The position numbers and the translations under genes are program-made. Positions 25,505 through 33,787 of a stretch of DNA of 64,000 nt are shown here, piece after piece; the stretch's first letter is position 1; each line of letters begins with the position of its first letter. The stretch lies in NCBI GenBank assembly GCA_964615365.1, contig CAZTOU010000002.1, positions 62,001 to 126,000 on the forward strand, given 5' to 3'. The notes under the pieces are model-generated. The model did not search any database. It saw nothing but the letters and a program-made list of their open reading frames with translations, and had not been told where the DNA came from. This DNA comes from CAVXZE01 sp964615365. GTDB taxonomy: Bacteria > Myxococcota_A > UBA9160 > UBA6930.

Positions 25505-26353
25505 CTAGAGGAACCGGGCGGCGATCCGGCGGTCGTTCCAGTAGATGTCGAGCTCGGTGGCGAGGTCGATCTGCGCGGGGAGGACCGCGTATCCGAGGAC
25601 CAGCTCGTTTGCCTGCAGCGATCCCAGGCGTCCCTGCAGGACTCCGAGCTGCCGGGCACTGGCGGCGTCGGGCTGGAAGGTCAGGTGGCCCTGAACGAAG
25701 GTGAAGTTCGCGTAGAACTCCTCGGGCCGCTTCGAGAGCGCCGCAAACAGCAGCACCCGATTTCCACCCAGGCCCCCGCGCGACGCCCAGGCTTCCCGTA
25801 GCCGCTTCTCGAAGGCCGCGGAGTGAGCCACGAACACCTCGAAGATACCGGCTCCGTCCGCTGTCTCGCGGGCGAAGCAGGCGGGCGTGTAATCCTGGGA
25901 GAGCTGGACGATCTGAAAGAGGTCGCGAAGCTCCTGATCGGCGAGACCCAGATCCAGCGGACCCACCTCCGCCGAAGGCTTCACCAGAGCGCGCTTCTCC
26001 GCCTCCGGTCCGGTCCCAACCGCCGGAAGCTCCGTCGCGGCACCCTCTTCTCCGCCATCCATGGCGCGAATCTGCCGCGCGGCGTCGATCAGGTTGTAGG
26101 GGTTGTTCGGATTTCGAGTTTCGTTGTACACCTGCCACGTGTAAGGCGACGGGAGGTATTCGGGGCGCAGCGGCGGGACCTCATTGGGGTCGACCAGCTT
26201 CGCTCCCCGGCAGGGAATCGCCGCCGCGCTCTGAACGACGAAGACGCTGCCGTCTGGACAGAGCCCCGTGAGAGCCGCAAGGGCTTCACCCGCGCCGGCA
26301 AGGGCCAGCGCGACCACCAAAGAGAAGAGGGAGACGCAGCGCAGCTTCGGCAT
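25505..26353 (-). CDS. exported protein of unknown function
   Basis: 282 residues with a Sec signal peptide (VVALALAGAGEALA). After it come a Cys pair region (GLCPDGSVFVVQSAAAIPCRG), a YTWQVYNETRNPNNPYNLID segment and a large C-terminal part (about 130-282) with a mixture of helical and strand-like sequence (FVAHSAAFEKRL, RVLLFAALSKRPEEFYANF). The two Cys near the N-terminus may form a disulfide. No known family recognised. A good promoter lies directly upstream (26390-26417), so it is transcribed alone. The gene is convergent with the CAP-domain gene. Confidence 0.72.
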   Translation of the reverse strand: MPKLRCVSLFSLVVALALAGAGEALAALTGLCPDGSVFVVQSAAAIPCRGAKLVDPNEVPPLRPEYLPSPYTWQVYNETRNPNNPYNLIDAARQIRAMDGGEEGAATELPAVGTGPEAEKRALVKPSAEVGPLDLGLADQELRDLFQIVQLSQDYTPACFARETADGAGIFEVFVAHSAAFEKRLREAWASRGGLGGNRVLLFAALSKRPEEFYANFTFVQGHLTFQPDAASARQLGVLQGRLGSLQANELVLGYAVLPAQIDLATELDIYWNDRRIAARFL

Positions 26354-26389
26354 CTAGAGCACCCGTGAGGTTCTCAGAGTGAGTTGCAT

Positions 26390-26417
26390 CGTATAGGAAA
26401 AAGTAACCTAGAATCAA
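26390..26417 (-). promoter_or_regulatory. candidate sigma70 promoter of the 25505-26353 gene
   Basis: On the minus strand TTGATT (26417-26412) is followed after 16 bases by TATACG (26395-26390), about 40 bases before the start codon. The spot is AT-rich compared with its surroundings. Confidence 0.55.
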
Positions 26418-26422
26418 TGAGA

Positions 26423-26439
26423 TCGAGAGAACCTCTCGA
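26423..26439 (-). terminator. hairpin after rluB
   Basis: A seven-pair stem (TCGAGAG / CTCTCGA) with a three-base loop starts eight bases after the rluB stop on the minus strand. It marks a plausible end of the long pheA-rluB array; there is no T run. Confidence 0.45.
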
Positions 26440-26446
26440 CTGGCTT

Positions 26447-27217
26447 CTAGGTTTCGCCGGAGAATCGATCGCGCTTCTGCCCAGTTCCGTCCGAACTTGC
26501 ACGAGGTAGAGCCCGCCGCTCCCGGGCGGTGAGCGGCCGAGCCTCCCGGGGACGGAGGCGGCCCAGCCGAAGGGGTCCCATGCGGATCCGGATCAGTCGC
26601 ATCACGGGATGACCTCGCGCCGCCAGCGCACGCCGGATCAATCTCTTCCGCCCCTCCCGGAGCGTCAGGTGGAAGGTCGAGGCGTCCCTCTGCGGATCGT
26701 ATCGGACCCTTTCCAGACGACACGGTGCCATCGGACCGTCGTCCAGTTCGACTCCCGCGGCGAGAGATCGCGTCGTCTCCCGCGAGAGCCGACCGCGGGC
26801 GGTGACGCGGTACTCCTTCTCGCAGCCGAGCGAGGGATGGAGCATCGCCTGTGCGACCTCCCCGTCGTTGGTGAGGAGGAGGAGGCCCTCGGAGTCGAGA
26901 TCCAGGCGGCCGACCGGAAACAGGCGCCCGCCCCGCGCCTCGGCGGGCAGGAGGTCGAGCACGGTGGGGCGTCCCTCGGGATCACGCACCGTCGTGACGA
27001 CGCCTCGCGGCTTGTGGAGGATCCAGTAGGCGCTCGGCTGCGCGGCCACGGGCCTTCCGTCCAGCGAGACGTGATCCCTCTCTGGATCGACGGTCGTCCC
27101 CAGCGACGCCGCGACGCCATTCACGCGGACTCGCCCGGCGCGAATCAGATCCTCGGCCTTGCGCCGGGAAGCCAGCCCCGCCCGGGCCAGGAGCTTCTGG
27201 AGCCGTACCTGGCTCAG
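26447..27217 (-). CDS. rluB: 23S rRNA pseudouridine synthase, RsuA/RluB type
   Basis: About 256 residues. An N-terminal S4 domain (VRLQKLLARAGLASRRKAED) is followed by the RsuA-family catalytic domain with GRLDLDSEGLLLLTNDGE, in which the Asp of GRLD is the nucleophile, and the end motif LIRIRMGPLRLGRLRP. RluB-type enzymes make pseudouridine in the peptidyl-transferase region of 23S rRNA. No ATG, GTG or TTG exists between the scpB stop and the S4 domain. The only plausible start is CTG at 27217, overlapping the scpB stop (CTGA), so translation is likely coupled. The next start inside the domain would remove key residues. Last gene of the long minus-strand array. Confidence 0.88.
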   Translation of the reverse strand: MSQVRLQKLLARAGLASRRKAEDLIRAGRVRVNGVAASLGTTVDPERDHVSLDGRPVAAQPSAYWILHKPRGVVTTVRDPEGRPTVLDLLPAEARGGRLFPVGRLDLDSEGLLLLTNDGEVAQAMLHPSLGCEKEYRVTARGRLSRETTRSLAAGVELDDGPMAPCRLERVRYDPQRDASTFHLTLREGRKRLIRRALAARGHPVMRLIRIRMGPLRLGRLRPREARPLTARERRALPRASSDGTGQKRDRFSGET

Positions 27218-27891
27218 TGGAGTTCGCCGCGCTCTCCCTCGCCCTCCGCGGTCGCTTCCACGGGTTCCGGCGGGGGCGCCTCCGAGGAGGGATCGACGGC
27301 TTCCCCCCCGGCGGCCTTCTCTCTCGCCGTCTCCTCCGTCGGAGCGCCACCGACGAGCTCGGGAAGCACGAGCTCGTCGATCTCGCGCAGGGTCGGGAGA
27401 TCTTCCAGGCGCGAGAAGCCGAAGACCTCGAGAAACCGCTTGGTCGTCGCGTAGAGGAGCGGGCGTCCCGGCACCTCCCGGTGGCCGGCGATGCGCACCA
27501 GCTTGCGCTCCACCAGACTCCGGATCACCGCGCCCACATCGACGCCGCGAACATTCTCGATCTCCGCCCGCGTCACCGGCTGCCTGTAGGCGACCACGGC
27601 GAGGGTCTCCAGGGCAGCTCGTGAGAGCCGGAAGGAGTGCTCGCGCTGGAGCTGACGCACGTAGCTCGCGTACTCGGAACGGGTCCGAATCTGGAACCCG
27701 CCACCGACCTCCCAGAGCTCGAAGGCTCGATCCTGGCGCTGGTATTCGAGCTCGAGCTCCTTGACCAGCTCCTTCACCCCTGATGGCGTACACCGGGGCA
27801 CGATCTCGGCAATCCGGCTCGCCGAGATCGGCTCCCGAGATCCGAGAACCAGCGCCTCGACGATCTTCTTCTGTTGATCGCGCTCCATCAT
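27214..27891 (-). CDS. scpB: segregation and condensation protein B
   Basis: 225 residues from the ATG at 27891; an ATG at 27888 (with GAGGA five bases upstream) is equally good. Typical ScpB layout: two winged-helix domains, the first with ALVLGSREPISASRIAEIV, the second with LSRAALETLAVVAYRQPVTRAEIENVRGVDVG. The C-terminal tail is acidic (EAPPPEPVEATAEGEGE). ScpB dimerises and joins ScpA and SMC for chromosome condensation. It lies six bases downstream of scpA, the usual pairing. Confidence 0.96.
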   Translation of the reverse strand: MMERDQQKKIVEALVLGSREPISASRIAEIVPRCTPSGVKELVKELELEYQRQDRAFELWEVGGGFQIRTRSEYASYVRQLQREHSFRLSRAALETLAVVAYRQPVTRAEIENVRGVDVGAVIRSLVERKLVRIAGHREVPGRPLLYATTKRFLEVFGFSRLEDLPTLREIDELVLPELVGGAPTEETAREKAAGGEAVDPSSEAPPPEPVEATAEGEGERGELH

Positions 27892-27896
27892 CTTCC

Positions 27897-28736
27897 TCAC
27901 GTGATCGCGGAAACGTATTGTCGCCATTCCCCGCTCTGGCTCGCGTCGGCCGGGCGGAGGTGAATCGGACCCTCGGGTACCCCGTTCTCTCCCAGTCCCT
28001 GGTAGATGCTGAGGGCGTTGAGTCGCACCAGCTCGAGAATGGCGAGAAACGTCACCACGACCACGGTTCGGCTCGGCGAGACCTCCCCGTCGGTGTGGAA
28101 GACCTGCTCGAACTCGATCACCTCCCGGGCGCGAAGCGCGTCCATCACGGCGATCATCCGCTCGCGCACCGAGATCACCTCGGTCTCCACTTCGTGCCGC
28201 AGCTCCGCGCTCTCGACGGCGTGGAGCACCTTCCGGAAGGCCTCGAGGAGCTCGATCAGACCGACCTCGATCTCGCGCTCCACCTCGGGCGGTTTCTCGG
28301 GGGACGGACCTCGGGCTTCGAAGACGTCGCGGCCGAGGATCTGACGTTCCCGCAGCTCCTCCGCCACTTCCTTGAATCGCTGGTAGTCGAGGAGGCGCGC
28401 AATCAACTCGGCACGGGGATCGGCACCCTCGTCCTCGTCCTCACCCGGGGCCGGCGGAAGCAGCATGCGAGACTTGATCCACGTCAGGGTCGCGGCCATC
28501 AGCAGATACTCGCCGGCCACGTCCAAGTTCAGCTCCCGCATCAAGTCGAGGTACTCGAGGTACTGGGTGGCGATCAGCGAGAGGGGGATGTCGGTGATGT
28601 CCACCTCGTTCAGGCGAATCAGGTGGAGCAGCAGATCGAGGGGACCCTCGAACACGGAGAGCTTCACCGCGCAGGGCAAGCCCGATTCGGCAGCCCCGAA
28701 CTCGAGGGAGTCTCCGAGCGAACCGCTGGATTGCAT
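27897..28736 (-). CDS. scpA: segregation and condensation protein A
   Basis: 279 residues from the ATG at 28736 (GGAG five bases upstream; a GTG directly before it is an alternative). ScpA motifs: FEGPLDLLLHLIRLNEVDITDIPLSLIATQYLEYL near the N-terminus (kleisin region) and FLAILELVRLNALSIYQ at the C-terminal winged helix. ScpA links ScpB to the SMC heads. smc itself is not in the window. Likely co-transcribed with scpB and rluB. Confidence 0.96.
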   Translation of the reverse strand: MQSSGSLGDSLEFGAAESGLPCAVKLSVFEGPLDLLLHLIRLNEVDITDIPLSLIATQYLEYLDLMRELNLDVAGEYLLMAATLTWIKSRMLLPPAPGEDEDEGADPRAELIARLLDYQRFKEVAEELRERQILGRDVFEARGPSPEKPPEVEREIEVGLIELLEAFRKVLHAVESAELRHEVETEVISVRERMIAVMDALRAREVIEFEQVFHTDGEVSPSRTVVVVTFLAILELVRLNALSIYQGLGENGVPEGPIHLRPADASQSGEWRQYVSAIT

Positions 28737-28813
28737 CACTGCTCCGCGGAGGCGGGAATCTTCTCTGTCACCGGGGGGGACGCCCCGATTATCGGGGATC
28801 CGAGGCGCAGGGG

Positions 28814-30142
28814 CTAGCCCTTGCGGGTCGCAGCCCGCCTCTTTTCCGCCCGGCGTGCGATCTCCCGGGCCAGGGCCAGCGCCTCATCCCGGTCGCGCAC
28901 CGCGCGGTCCAGGAAAGCGATGCGGATACGCGCCAGGGCTCGGCCCACCGCCGGTCCGCGAATTCCGATCTCCAGCAGATCGTCTCCGCTGATGGGAAGC
29001 GCCGCGACGCGATCCTCGCGCGCGTAGCGCTCGATTCGCCGGCGCAGATTGGGCGGTGCCCAGGCGAGCAGCGCCAGCAGCTCCTCGTCATCGGCCCCGC
29101 TGAGGGCGGCGTCGGTGGTTCCCCGCCCACGAGCGCCCCCGATCTTCCGGATCCACTGGTCTCGCGCCTTCGGAAACGCGCCGATCTTCTTGGCGACCTC
29201 GCCCCGGACCGCGAGCCGATGCAGGGCCCTCCGGCGCAACGAGGCATCCAGCGGCGCCATCCACACCATCAGCCCGGTGACCCAGGGTCGCCGGAGCTTC
29301 GTCGCCCAGGGCGGATCCGCGATGGCTCGTCCCAGCCGGCGCAGCGGCGCCACCGACGCCGGGGGGAGCTCGAGACCCGGTTCGAGAGCGGGGAGCACGT
29401 GCCAGTCGGCCAGCAGGCGAAGCGCGCGCGAGGGATCGAGTTGGTGAACGGGGTCTTCGAAGACCCGCCCGATCTCCGCGCGAAGTCGCTCTCCGCTGAC
29501 GGCCCCGAAAGCGCCGTCCCGGAGCGCGGAGCGCAGCGCCGAGCGGGATCCCCGCGACATCGTGAAGCCGAGCCGAGGGGCCAGGCGAGCGGCGCGCAGC
29601 GCGCGGGTCGGGTCGTCGTGAAAGCTCCGCCTGTGGAAGACGCGGAGCACCCGATCCGTGAGATCGCGCAGGCCCTCGCCCGGATCCACGATCGCGGGGC
29701 GGCCCCGCCGAGCCACCGGGGTCAGCGGGATCGCCAGCCCGTTCACCGTGAAGTCCCGTCGAGCGAGATCGTCCTCGAGGCGGCCGCCGCGAACCGTCGG
29801 AAGGGCTCCGGGACGCTGGTAGCTCTCGGCCCGCACCGTGGCCAGGTCGACCACGGCGCCCTCGGCCTCCAGGCGGACGGTCCCGAAGCGGGCGTGGGTG
29901 ACCACGCGCACACCGTCGTGCGCGATCGCGTCGGCGAGCTCCTTCGCGCCGCACCCCCGATCAGGCTCGACGATCAGGTCCACGTCGCGGAGCGGCCGAC
30001 CGAGGAGGAGATCGCGGACCGGGCCGCCCACCAGCAGGACGCCGAGCTCGGCGCGCTCCCCCTCCTGGAGGAGAGCGCGCACCAGCGCGCCCGCTCCCTC
30101 CGGGATGGCGAGCAGGACCTGCTGGGCAGTGAGGCGCTTCAC
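28814..30142 (-). CDS. cca: CCA tRNA nucleotidyltransferase / poly(A) polymerase family
   Basis: 442 residues. Class II nucleotidyltransferase head: LLVGGPVRDLLLGRPLRDVD (GG...RD.DxD), followed by ARFGTVRL, RRDFTVNGLAIPL and the tRNA-binding FHDDPTRALRAARLAPRLGF. The family adds or repairs the 3' CCA end of tRNAs, or is a poly(A) polymerase in some bacteria; the two cannot be reliably separated by eye. The fMet tRNA at 8667 already encodes CCA, so repair is the likely role. Overlaps the xerD stop region by four bases (ATGA). Confidence 0.9.
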   Translation of the reverse strand: MKRLTAQQVLLAIPEGAGALVRALLQEGERAELGVLLVGGPVRDLLLGRPLRDVDLIVEPDRGCGAKELADAIAHDGVRVVTHARFGTVRLEAEGAVVDLATVRAESYQRPGALPTVRGGRLEDDLARRDFTVNGLAIPLTPVARRGRPAIVDPGEGLRDLTDRVLRVFHRRSFHDDPTRALRAARLAPRLGFTMSRGSRSALRSALRDGAFGAVSGERLRAEIGRVFEDPVHQLDPSRALRLLADWHVLPALEPGLELPPASVAPLRRLGRAIADPPWATKLRRPWVTGLMVWMAPLDASLRRRALHRLAVRGEVAKKIGAFPKARDQWIRKIGGARGRGTTDAALSGADDEELLALLAWAPPNLRRRIERYAREDRVAALPISGDDLLEIGIRGPAVGRALARIRIAFLDRAVRDRDEALALAREIARRAEKRRAATRKG

Positions 30143-31074
30143 GGCTTTCGGCCCGCCTCGCCGCCGCCGCGGGGATGGCGTGTCTCGACGACGTCGCGGA
30201 GCCGAGCCCGGCTCACGTGCGTGTAGATCTGCGTGGTCGAGAGGTCTGCGTGGCCGAGCATGGCCTGGACCGAGCGAAGGTCGACCCCACCCTCCAACAA
30301 ATCCGTCGCGAAGGCGTGGCGGAGCACGTGCGGGGAGACCTGCTCGCTTGGAACTCCCGCCAGCTCCGCGAGCCTCCGCAGCCGCGTGAAGAAGTTCTGT
30401 CGCGTCATCGAAGCCCCGCGACGCGACAGGAACATCGCGTCGGTCGCCTCGCGATCCGCGCGGAGCAGAGCCGGGCGCCCCTCTTCGAGATAGAGCTCGA
30501 CGGCGGCCAGGGCCGGCTCACCGAGCGGAACCAGCCGCTCGCGCCGCCCCTTTCCGAAGACCCGGAGCACGCCCGCCCGGGAGTCGAGAGCGCCCAGCGG
30601 AAGCGTGACCAGCTCCGTCACCCGCAGCCCCGCGCCGTAGAGCACCTCGAGCATCGCGCGATCCCGCAGCCCGATGGGGGTGTCGGGTGCCGCCGCCGCA
30701 AGCAGCGCCGCAGTCTCGTCCGGCCGCAGCACCTTGGGGAGCGGCTGGCCGAAGCGAGGGGTGGCGACTCCCTCCATCGGATCTGTCGCGAGCTCCTCGG
30801 TGGCGAGGAGAAAGCGGATCCAGCGGCGAGTCGCCACCAGAATTCGCGTCCGGCTCCTTGCCGAGAGTCCCTCCGCCTCGAGAGCGCGGGCGAACCCGGT
30901 CACGTGCGGACGGCGGAGCGATCGCGGAGTCTCGACGCCGGCTTCCGAGAGCCAGCGGCCGAACCGGGCCAGGTCGCCGGCGTAGGCCTCGATGGTCTTG
31001 GGGGCGAGCCCTCTCTCCAATGCCGCCTGGGCGAGGAAGGCGTCGATGGCGCCGTCGATTCCAGCGCTAGCCAT
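30139..31074 (-). CDS. xerD: tyrosine recombinase XerD
   Basis: 311 residues, normal for XerC/XerD. The N-terminal core-binding domain (about 10-95) is followed by the catalytic domain with all active-site residues: Arg151 (GAGLRVTEL), Lys175 (FGKGRR), His249 and Arg252 (SPHVLRHAFAT), His275 (MLGHADLSTTQIYTHV) and the nucleophile Tyr284. Xer recombinases resolve chromosome dimers at dif during division. XerD versus XerC is chosen by overall feel (RVFGKGRRERLVPLG and HLLEGGVDLR-type region) and by the lack of nearby transfer features. It sits in a housekeeping array, so it is a resident Xer enzyme and not an integrase of an element. Confidence 0.9.
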   Translation of the reverse strand: MASAGIDGAIDAFLAQAALERGLAPKTIEAYAGDLARFGRWLSEAGVETPRSLRRPHVTGFARALEAEGLSARSRTRILVATRRWIRFLLATEELATDPMEGVATPRFGQPLPKVLRPDETAALLAAAAPDTPIGLRDRAMLEVLYGAGLRVTELVTLPLGALDSRAGVLRVFGKGRRERLVPLGEPALAAVELYLEEGRPALLRADREATDAMFLSRRGASMTRQNFFTRLRRLAELAGVPSEQVSPHVLRHAFATDLLEGGVDLRSVQAMLGHADLSTTQIYTHVSRARLRDVVETRHPRGGGEAGRKP

Positions 31075-33787
31075 TCGCGTGATGCTCGGCGGCCACTTGG
31101 AGGAGATCCTCGCGCAGCGCCTCGATGAGTTGGGGATCCGTGAGCTTCTTGCCTTCCCGGTCTTTCAGGTAGAAGGTGTCCGCCACCTGGTCCACCACCG
31201 TCGTCGCCCGGGAGAGAAAGATCTCGAGCCCGTGGTCGGCGATGGTACGCGTCAGGTCGAAGAGCAGTCCGAGCCGATCGTTCGCCGTCACATCCAGGAC
31301 GGTGTAGAAGTCCGAAACCTCGTTCGAGATGACGACGCTGGGAGGTCTGGGGGAGGGGGCGACGCGGCGTCCGATCGGCCGCCGGAGGAGCTGGACCATG
31401 GCACCGAGCTCGCGGCGTCCCGACAGCACGTCCCGGAGGGTGCGGTCCAGATTCTCCCAGACCGCGCGCCGCTCCTCCGCACCCCCGCTGGGCGTCGACA
31501 CCCGGTAGATCTCCAGCGCCATTCCCGCCCGCATGGTGTAGACCTGGGAGGTCAGGATGTTGATCCCCACGCCCGTCAGGCAGCCCGCCACCTTTCCGTA
31601 CAGACCGTGCTGGTCTCGCGCGCACAGGATGAAGAGGCTGACTCCATCCGGCGTCTCGCGGACGGAGGTGGAGATGAGCCGATCGGATCCGAAGGAGAAC
31701 ACCACCACGGCGTGTTGCGCGATCTGCGGCGCCGTGTGGTTGACGAAGTAGCGTCGCGGCATCGCGTCGAAGTAGCTATCGATGCGGCTCTCGGCGATGC
31801 CGCGCAGGCGAAGCTCGCGCTTCGCCTCGTCGCCGTGGAATTCGATGTGCGCCTCCATCTGCTCCGCGGCGCGCTGGGGATCGTCACGGCCCGATTCGAG
31901 GAACTCGGAGGTGCGCTCGAACAGCTCCCAGAGCGATGCGCCCTTCCATTCGGTCCACGCCGCCGGAGACGAGGCGCGCATGTCGGCGTAGGTGGCCAGG
32001 TAGAGGTTCCGCAGGTTCTCTCGATCACCGACGATCCGAGCGAAATCGACGATCACCTTCGGATCGCTGAGATCGCGCCGCTGTGCCACGTGGGCCATCC
32101 ACAGGTGGTGCCTGACGATGAAGACCGCCCGTGCCAGGCGCTCTCGCGAGAGACCGAGCCGCTCGAGGCAGCCCCATGCGAGCCTCGCCCCGATCTCCGG
32201 GTGATCTCCGCCCCTTCCCTTCCCGACGTCGTGGAGCAGGCAACCGAGGTAGAGGACCAGGAGATCGCTCACCGAGCGCATCAGATCGGTGAGCTCCGGG
32301 AAGGCCCTCTCATGGGTCCCGCGCCACAGCCGCCTGAGCTCCTCGACCAGGAAGATCGAGTGCACGTCGACCGTGTAGGTGTGATAGATGACGTGCTGCC
32401 AGCGGCAGACGATGTGCTCCCACTCCGGGAGATAGCGGCCGAGGATGCCGATCTCGTTCAACGCGGTCAGCGTGCGCCCCACCCGGTGCTCGGACTCCAG
32501 GATGCGAAACAGGGTTGCGGCGGCCTCGGGATCGCTCTGGAAGTCTTCGTCCACCAGGCGGAGGTTCTCCCGGACCAGCCGTTGCGACCTCCGCGAGAGG
32601 GGGACGTCGTGGGCCTGGGCGAGCTCGAAACAGCCGAGCAGCCGCAGGGGTCGCTCTCGGAGGTGCGCGGCGTGCGGGATCTCGAGTTGGCCGACGGAGA
32701 TCTGGAAGCCGTCGCCCGCCTCCCGCACCTCTTGCGGTTGCGCCTGCGGGTTGCAGCGCGCCTGGCATTGCTCGATCACGATCTGCGAGAAGCTCTGGAC
32801 GGATCGCGCATGCCGATAGTAGTCGCCCATGAAGCGCTCCACCGGGAGCTCGAGCTCCCCCTCCTGCGGGGGCTCCGTCATCTCCGCGGCGACCTCCTCC
32901 TGGAGCTCGAAGCTCATCTGATCGGCCTTGCGAGCGGCGAGCAGATGAAGCTGGTTGCGAACCCTCCAGAGGAACTGGAGGCCTTCCCGGTACTGCTCCA
33001 TCTCCAGCTCGCTGAGAAGGCCGACGTGCAGGAGGTCCTCGAGCGTTCGGACCAGGGGCTGGGTCGCGCGAGCCACCCAGAGCGCCGTGTGATAGTCGCG
33101 CAGGCCGCCGACTCCGTCCTTCAGGTTCGGCTGCAGCAGGTAGAGGGATCCGCCGTACTTCGCGTGACGTTCCGCCAGCGCTTCGGCCTGGGTCCGGACG
33201 AAATCTCCCGGGTTCGCCAGCAGGTCGTTTCGAACCGCCGTGCTGAACTCGTGAAAGAGCCCGACGTCTCCTCCCAGGAAACGCGCCCCGATGATGGCCG
33301 TGAGAACGCTCGGTTCACTCCGGCAGAGCGAGAGGGTCTCTTCGATGGTGCGGACCGCACCGCTGACCTCTGCGCGCGCATCCCAGAGCCACTGCTGGAT
33401 CCGCTCGGCGACGTGGGCGGCCAGCGGGCTCATCTCACCGGCGTGGAGGAAGAGCAGATCCACGTCCGAAGCGAGGGACATCTCGCGCCGCGCATAGCCA
33501 CCCACGGCGATCATGCTGACTCGCGCCCCCGCCGCGCCCCCCTCCGCGAAATGCTCGAACTCGGAGAGCCCGTAGAGGCGACGGAGCAGGCGGTCGAGGG
33601 CGTCCGAATTGGCCTCGTTGACTCGCTGTCCCGATTCCCCGGCGCGCTGCCGGGCGGCCAGGAACTCACGAACACTTCCGAGATAGGCGCGCGCCGCGGA
33701 AGCGATCTCGGCGGCCTCGTCCTTCCAGGTTTCCCGGCGCGGGTCGAATTCGGGAAGGTATTGATCGAGCGACGGGGGGGTACTCAT
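31067..33787 (-). CDS. glnD: [protein-PII] uridylyltransferase/uridylyl-removing enzyme
   Basis: 906 residues from the ATG at 33787. Order of domains: nucleotidyltransferase (VGGYARREMSLASDVDLLFL, about 90-110), the GlnD linker (QPNLKDGVGGLRDYHTALW), HD phosphohydrolase (LLHDVGKGRGGDHPEIGARLA, about 520), and two C-terminal ACT domains (DQHGLYGKVAGCLTGVGINI; ANDRLGLLFDLTRTIADHGL). GlnD senses glutamine and uridylylates PII (GlnB/GlnK). Its start overlaps the amidase stop by four bases and its end overlaps the xerD start by eight. glnB is not in the window. Confidence 0.97.
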   Translation of the reverse strand: MSTPPSLDQYLPEFDPRRETWKDEAAEIASAARAYLGSVREFLAARQRAGESGQRVNEANSDALDRLLRRLYGLSEFEHFAEGGAAGARVSMIAVGGYARREMSLASDVDLLFLHAGEMSPLAAHVAERIQQWLWDARAEVSGAVRTIEETLSLCRSEPSVLTAIIGARFLGGDVGLFHEFSTAVRNDLLANPGDFVRTQAEALAERHAKYGGSLYLLQPNLKDGVGGLRDYHTALWVARATQPLVRTLEDLLHVGLLSELEMEQYREGLQFLWRVRNQLHLLAARKADQMSFELQEEVAAEMTEPPQEGELELPVERFMGDYYRHARSVQSFSQIVIEQCQARCNPQAQPQEVREAGDGFQISVGQLEIPHAAHLRERPLRLLGCFELAQAHDVPLSRRSQRLVRENLRLVDEDFQSDPEAAATLFRILESEHRVGRTLTALNEIGILGRYLPEWEHIVCRWQHVIYHTYTVDVHSIFLVEELRRLWRGTHERAFPELTDLMRSVSDLLVLYLGCLLHDVGKGRGGDHPEIGARLAWGCLERLGLSRERLARAVFIVRHHLWMAHVAQRRDLSDPKVIVDFARIVGDRENLRNLYLATYADMRASSPAAWTEWKGASLWELFERTSEFLESGRDDPQRAAEQMEAHIEFHGDEAKRELRLRGIAESRIDSYFDAMPRRYFVNHTAPQIAQHAVVVFSFGSDRLISTSVRETPDGVSLFILCARDQHGLYGKVAGCLTGVGINILTSQVYTMRAGMALEIYRVSTPSGGAEERRAVWENLDRTLRDVLSGRRELGAMVQLLRRPIGRRVAPSPRPPSVVISNEVSDFYTVLDVTANDRLGLLFDLTRTIADHGLEIFLSRATTVVDQVADTFYLKDREGKKLTDPQLIEALREDLLQVAAEHHANG

